From the NCBI RefSeq assembly GCF_013256425.1, contig NZ_CP053904.1:496001-560000 (forward strand): a DNA stretch of 64,000 bases, read 5' to 3'. This DNA comes from Hymenobacter sp. BRD67 (GTDB lineage Bacteria > Bacteroidota > Bacteroidia > Cytophagales > Hymenobacteraceae). Shown here piece by piece: positions 62,895 to 64,000 of the stretch. Under the pieces are notes generated by a model. That model was given only the letters and a program-made list of their open reading frames with translations, did no database searches and was not told where the DNA came from. Both the position numbers and the translations under genes were made by a program. Each line of letters starts with the position of its first letter. Position 1 is the stretch's first letter.

Positions 62895-63884
62895 CTACCT
62901 TTCCAGCGCGCACACTTGCTGCCAGATAGCCTCGTTCACCGGGATGCCCTGCGCCAGATTAGCCGTGCGCGTAGCCAGCGACTGCTCGCCGGGATAAAAG
63001 ATGCCCGTGCTGCCAGGGCCGGGCGGGCTGCTTTTGGTAAACTGCAAAATATGCTCGGTAACTTCAGCCTGCATGGCGGGTTGCTGGATAGCGATAAAGC
63101 ACTGCGATACGCCGCTTTCCTGCCCGGCCTGGGTAATATCGGCCGTGGAGCGGCCGCCGCTGAGCGCCGCCAGCACTACATCAAGCATCAGGGCCAGCCC
63201 CGAGCCTTTCCAGAAGCCAATGGGTGCCCCGCGCTGTGAGGCCAGGATGGCCCCGGCGTCGGTGGTGAGGTGGCCGGCCAGGTCGTAGCCGCCGGGCACG
63301 GGCAGCGGCTCCCCGGCCGTCGCATAGGCGCTCATCTTGCCAAAAGAATATTGTGAAATGGCCATATCCAGCACGAGGTGGCCGTCCGGACGCGGCACGG
63401 CCAGCACGAGCGGGTTGTTGCCAAGCCGGGCGTCGGTGCCGCCCCAGGGCGTTACGTTGGCAATGGTATTGGTAAAGCAGAGGCCGATGCAGCCTGCTTC
63501 GGCGGCCTGCCAGCCGTAGCTGCCGCCGCGCATCCAGTGGTTAGTATTGCGCAGCGCTACGCAGCCGATACCGTGCGCCTGGGCCAGCTCGATGGCGCGG
63601 GCCATGCCGGCGGCGGCATTGGTGGGGCCGGGGCCGCGGTGGCCGTCCCAGCGCTCAACCAAGCCGTTGGCTTCCAGTAGTTCGGGCTCGGCCCCGGGCC
63701 GTACCAGGCCGGCCCGAACGTGGCCCACGAAAGCAGGAAAGCGGTTGAGGCCGTGCGTGTACACGCCATCGCGGCTATTGTCGGCAAACAGCGTGGCGCA
63801 CTGCCCGGCCTTGGTGGGCTCAAAGCCGAGCGCCAGCAGCACACGCTCAAATTCTTGCCGAAGCTGTAAGTAAGGGATGCGCAT
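62895..63884 (-). CDS. YiaK-like 2,3-diketo-L-gulonate reductase (Ldh/MDH-2 family)
   Basis: A 329-residue NAD(P)-dependent oxidoreductase of the malate/L-lactate dehydrogenase-2 family. The N-terminus SRDGVYTHGLNRFPAFVGHV and the middle RNTNHWMRGGSYGWQAAEAG match YiaK closely, as does PWGGTDARLGNNPL. YiaK reduces 2,3-diketo-L-gulonate in the ascorbate and L-lyxose breakdown route. ATG 63884 is the family start, so the extension to 63962 is rejected. No other ascorbate-pathway gene is visible here, so the exact substrate is not proven. Confidence 0.8.
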   Translation of the reverse strand: MRIPYLQLRQEFERVLLALGFEPTKAGQCATLFADNSRDGVYTHGLNRFPAFVGHVRAGLVRPGAEPELLEANGLVERWDGHRGPGPTNAAAGMARAIELAQAHGIGCVALRNTNHWMRGGSYGWQAAEAGCIGLCFTNTIANVTPWGGTDARLGNNPLVLAVPRPDGHLVLDMAISQYSFGKMSAYATAGEPLPVPGGYDLAGHLTTDAGAILASQRGAPIGFWKGSGLALMLDVVLAALSGGRSTADITQAGQESGVSQCFIAIQQPAMQAEVTEHILQFTKSSPPGPGSTGIFYPGEQSLATRTANLAQGIPVNEAIWQQVCALER

Positions 63885-63966
63885 AGGAGTAGCTTTACGA
63901 AAAATACGGCTGAGCGATGGACGGCTATAGTTGCCCGTTCGGTTTGGCCCTGGGCTCTTCACCGTG

Positions 63967-64000
63967 ATGAAAAAACAACAACTTATCCGCCACCTGCTCG
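63967..64000 (+). CDS. Start of a gene truncated by the window edge
   Basis: ATG 63967 (GTG 63964 just upstream) opens a frame reading MKKQQLIRHLL that runs off the end. It is divergent from the YiaK-like gene, 82 bp away. Eleven residues are too few to assign a function. Confidence 0.5.
   Translation, partial: MKKQQLIRHLL

Noticed and set aside
1..64000. tRNA, rRNA and CRISPR
   Set aside because: No TTCGAATC-type T-loop segments, ribosomal core segments or regular spaced repeats were seen by eye; a tRNA scan would settle it.

Overview
The window is a stretch of chromosome from a GC-rich member of the Bacteroidota, most likely a Hymenobacter-type member of the Cytophagales. The signs are promoter-like TAnnTTTG boxes, start codons without a purine-rich ribosome site, a K+-type membrane pyrophosphatase, the bacillithiol gene bshA, DUF6252-type lipoproteins, many secreted peptidases, and an OmpA protein with thrombospondin-3 repeats. 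The genus is inferred from gene content and style, not from a marker gene. I saw no rRNA, tRNA, CRISPR array, prophage or transposase.

Layout. 1-7.2 kb: surface-polysaccharide locus with a GT25 enzyme cut by the window edge, four GT4-type glycosyltransferases and a multi-pass membrane protein that may be a polymerase; much of it is poorer in GC than the rest. 7.3-13.3 kb: TPR protein, M42 aminopeptidase, acyltransferase-3 and hppA. 13.5-16 kb: hpt, adk, obgE. 16-18.8 kb: a segmental tandem duplication made of two copies of a secreted barrel-like protein plus lipoprotein pair, the second still preceded by a relic of the 3' end of obgE. 18.9-20.7 kb: grpE-dnaJ. 20.9-24.7 kb: ECF sigma factor with membrane partner, and a NatA/NatB-like ABC exporter. 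24.8-31.1 kb: ChaN-like protein, COG4705-like membrane protein, PAP2 phosphatase, copper P-type ATPase with a divergent small HMA protein, antitoxin-like ORF, A-type Fe-S carrier. 31.3-39.4 kb: bshA and secreted peptidases (DUF885, M28, M1). 39.3-46.3 kb: a NagZ-like GH3 enzyme fused to a beta-lactamase-type serine hydrolase, mutL and two rhomboids. 46.4-50 kb: second ECF sigma locus and nuoK-nuoL without the usual neighbours. 50-64 kb: S9 peptidase, alcohol dehydrogenase, BglX, a decayed region with a glycoside-hydrolase-like remnant, OmpA, M20 peptidase, DUF72 protein, YiaK-like reductase and the start of another gene.

Two cross-cutting signals stand out. First, eight genes between 19.8 and 44.8 kb, including dnaJ and mutL, are broken by eleven apparent one-base deletions, nearly all in runs of G or C; restoring one base at each gives full-length products of normal family length. 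This looks like a sequencing artefact more than biology. Second, several intergenic gaps hold long palindromes (14.8, 23.1, 24.7, 47.5 and 50.0 kb), four of them sharing variants of a CGTCATGCTGA-like end, which suggests interspersed REP/MITE-like elements.

The most unusual biology I can support is the duplicated obgE-tail/barrel/lipoprotein unit, the GH3-serine hydrolase fusion, and the isolated nuoKL pair beside a 28-bp perfect palindrome. I found no clear new defence or conflict system.
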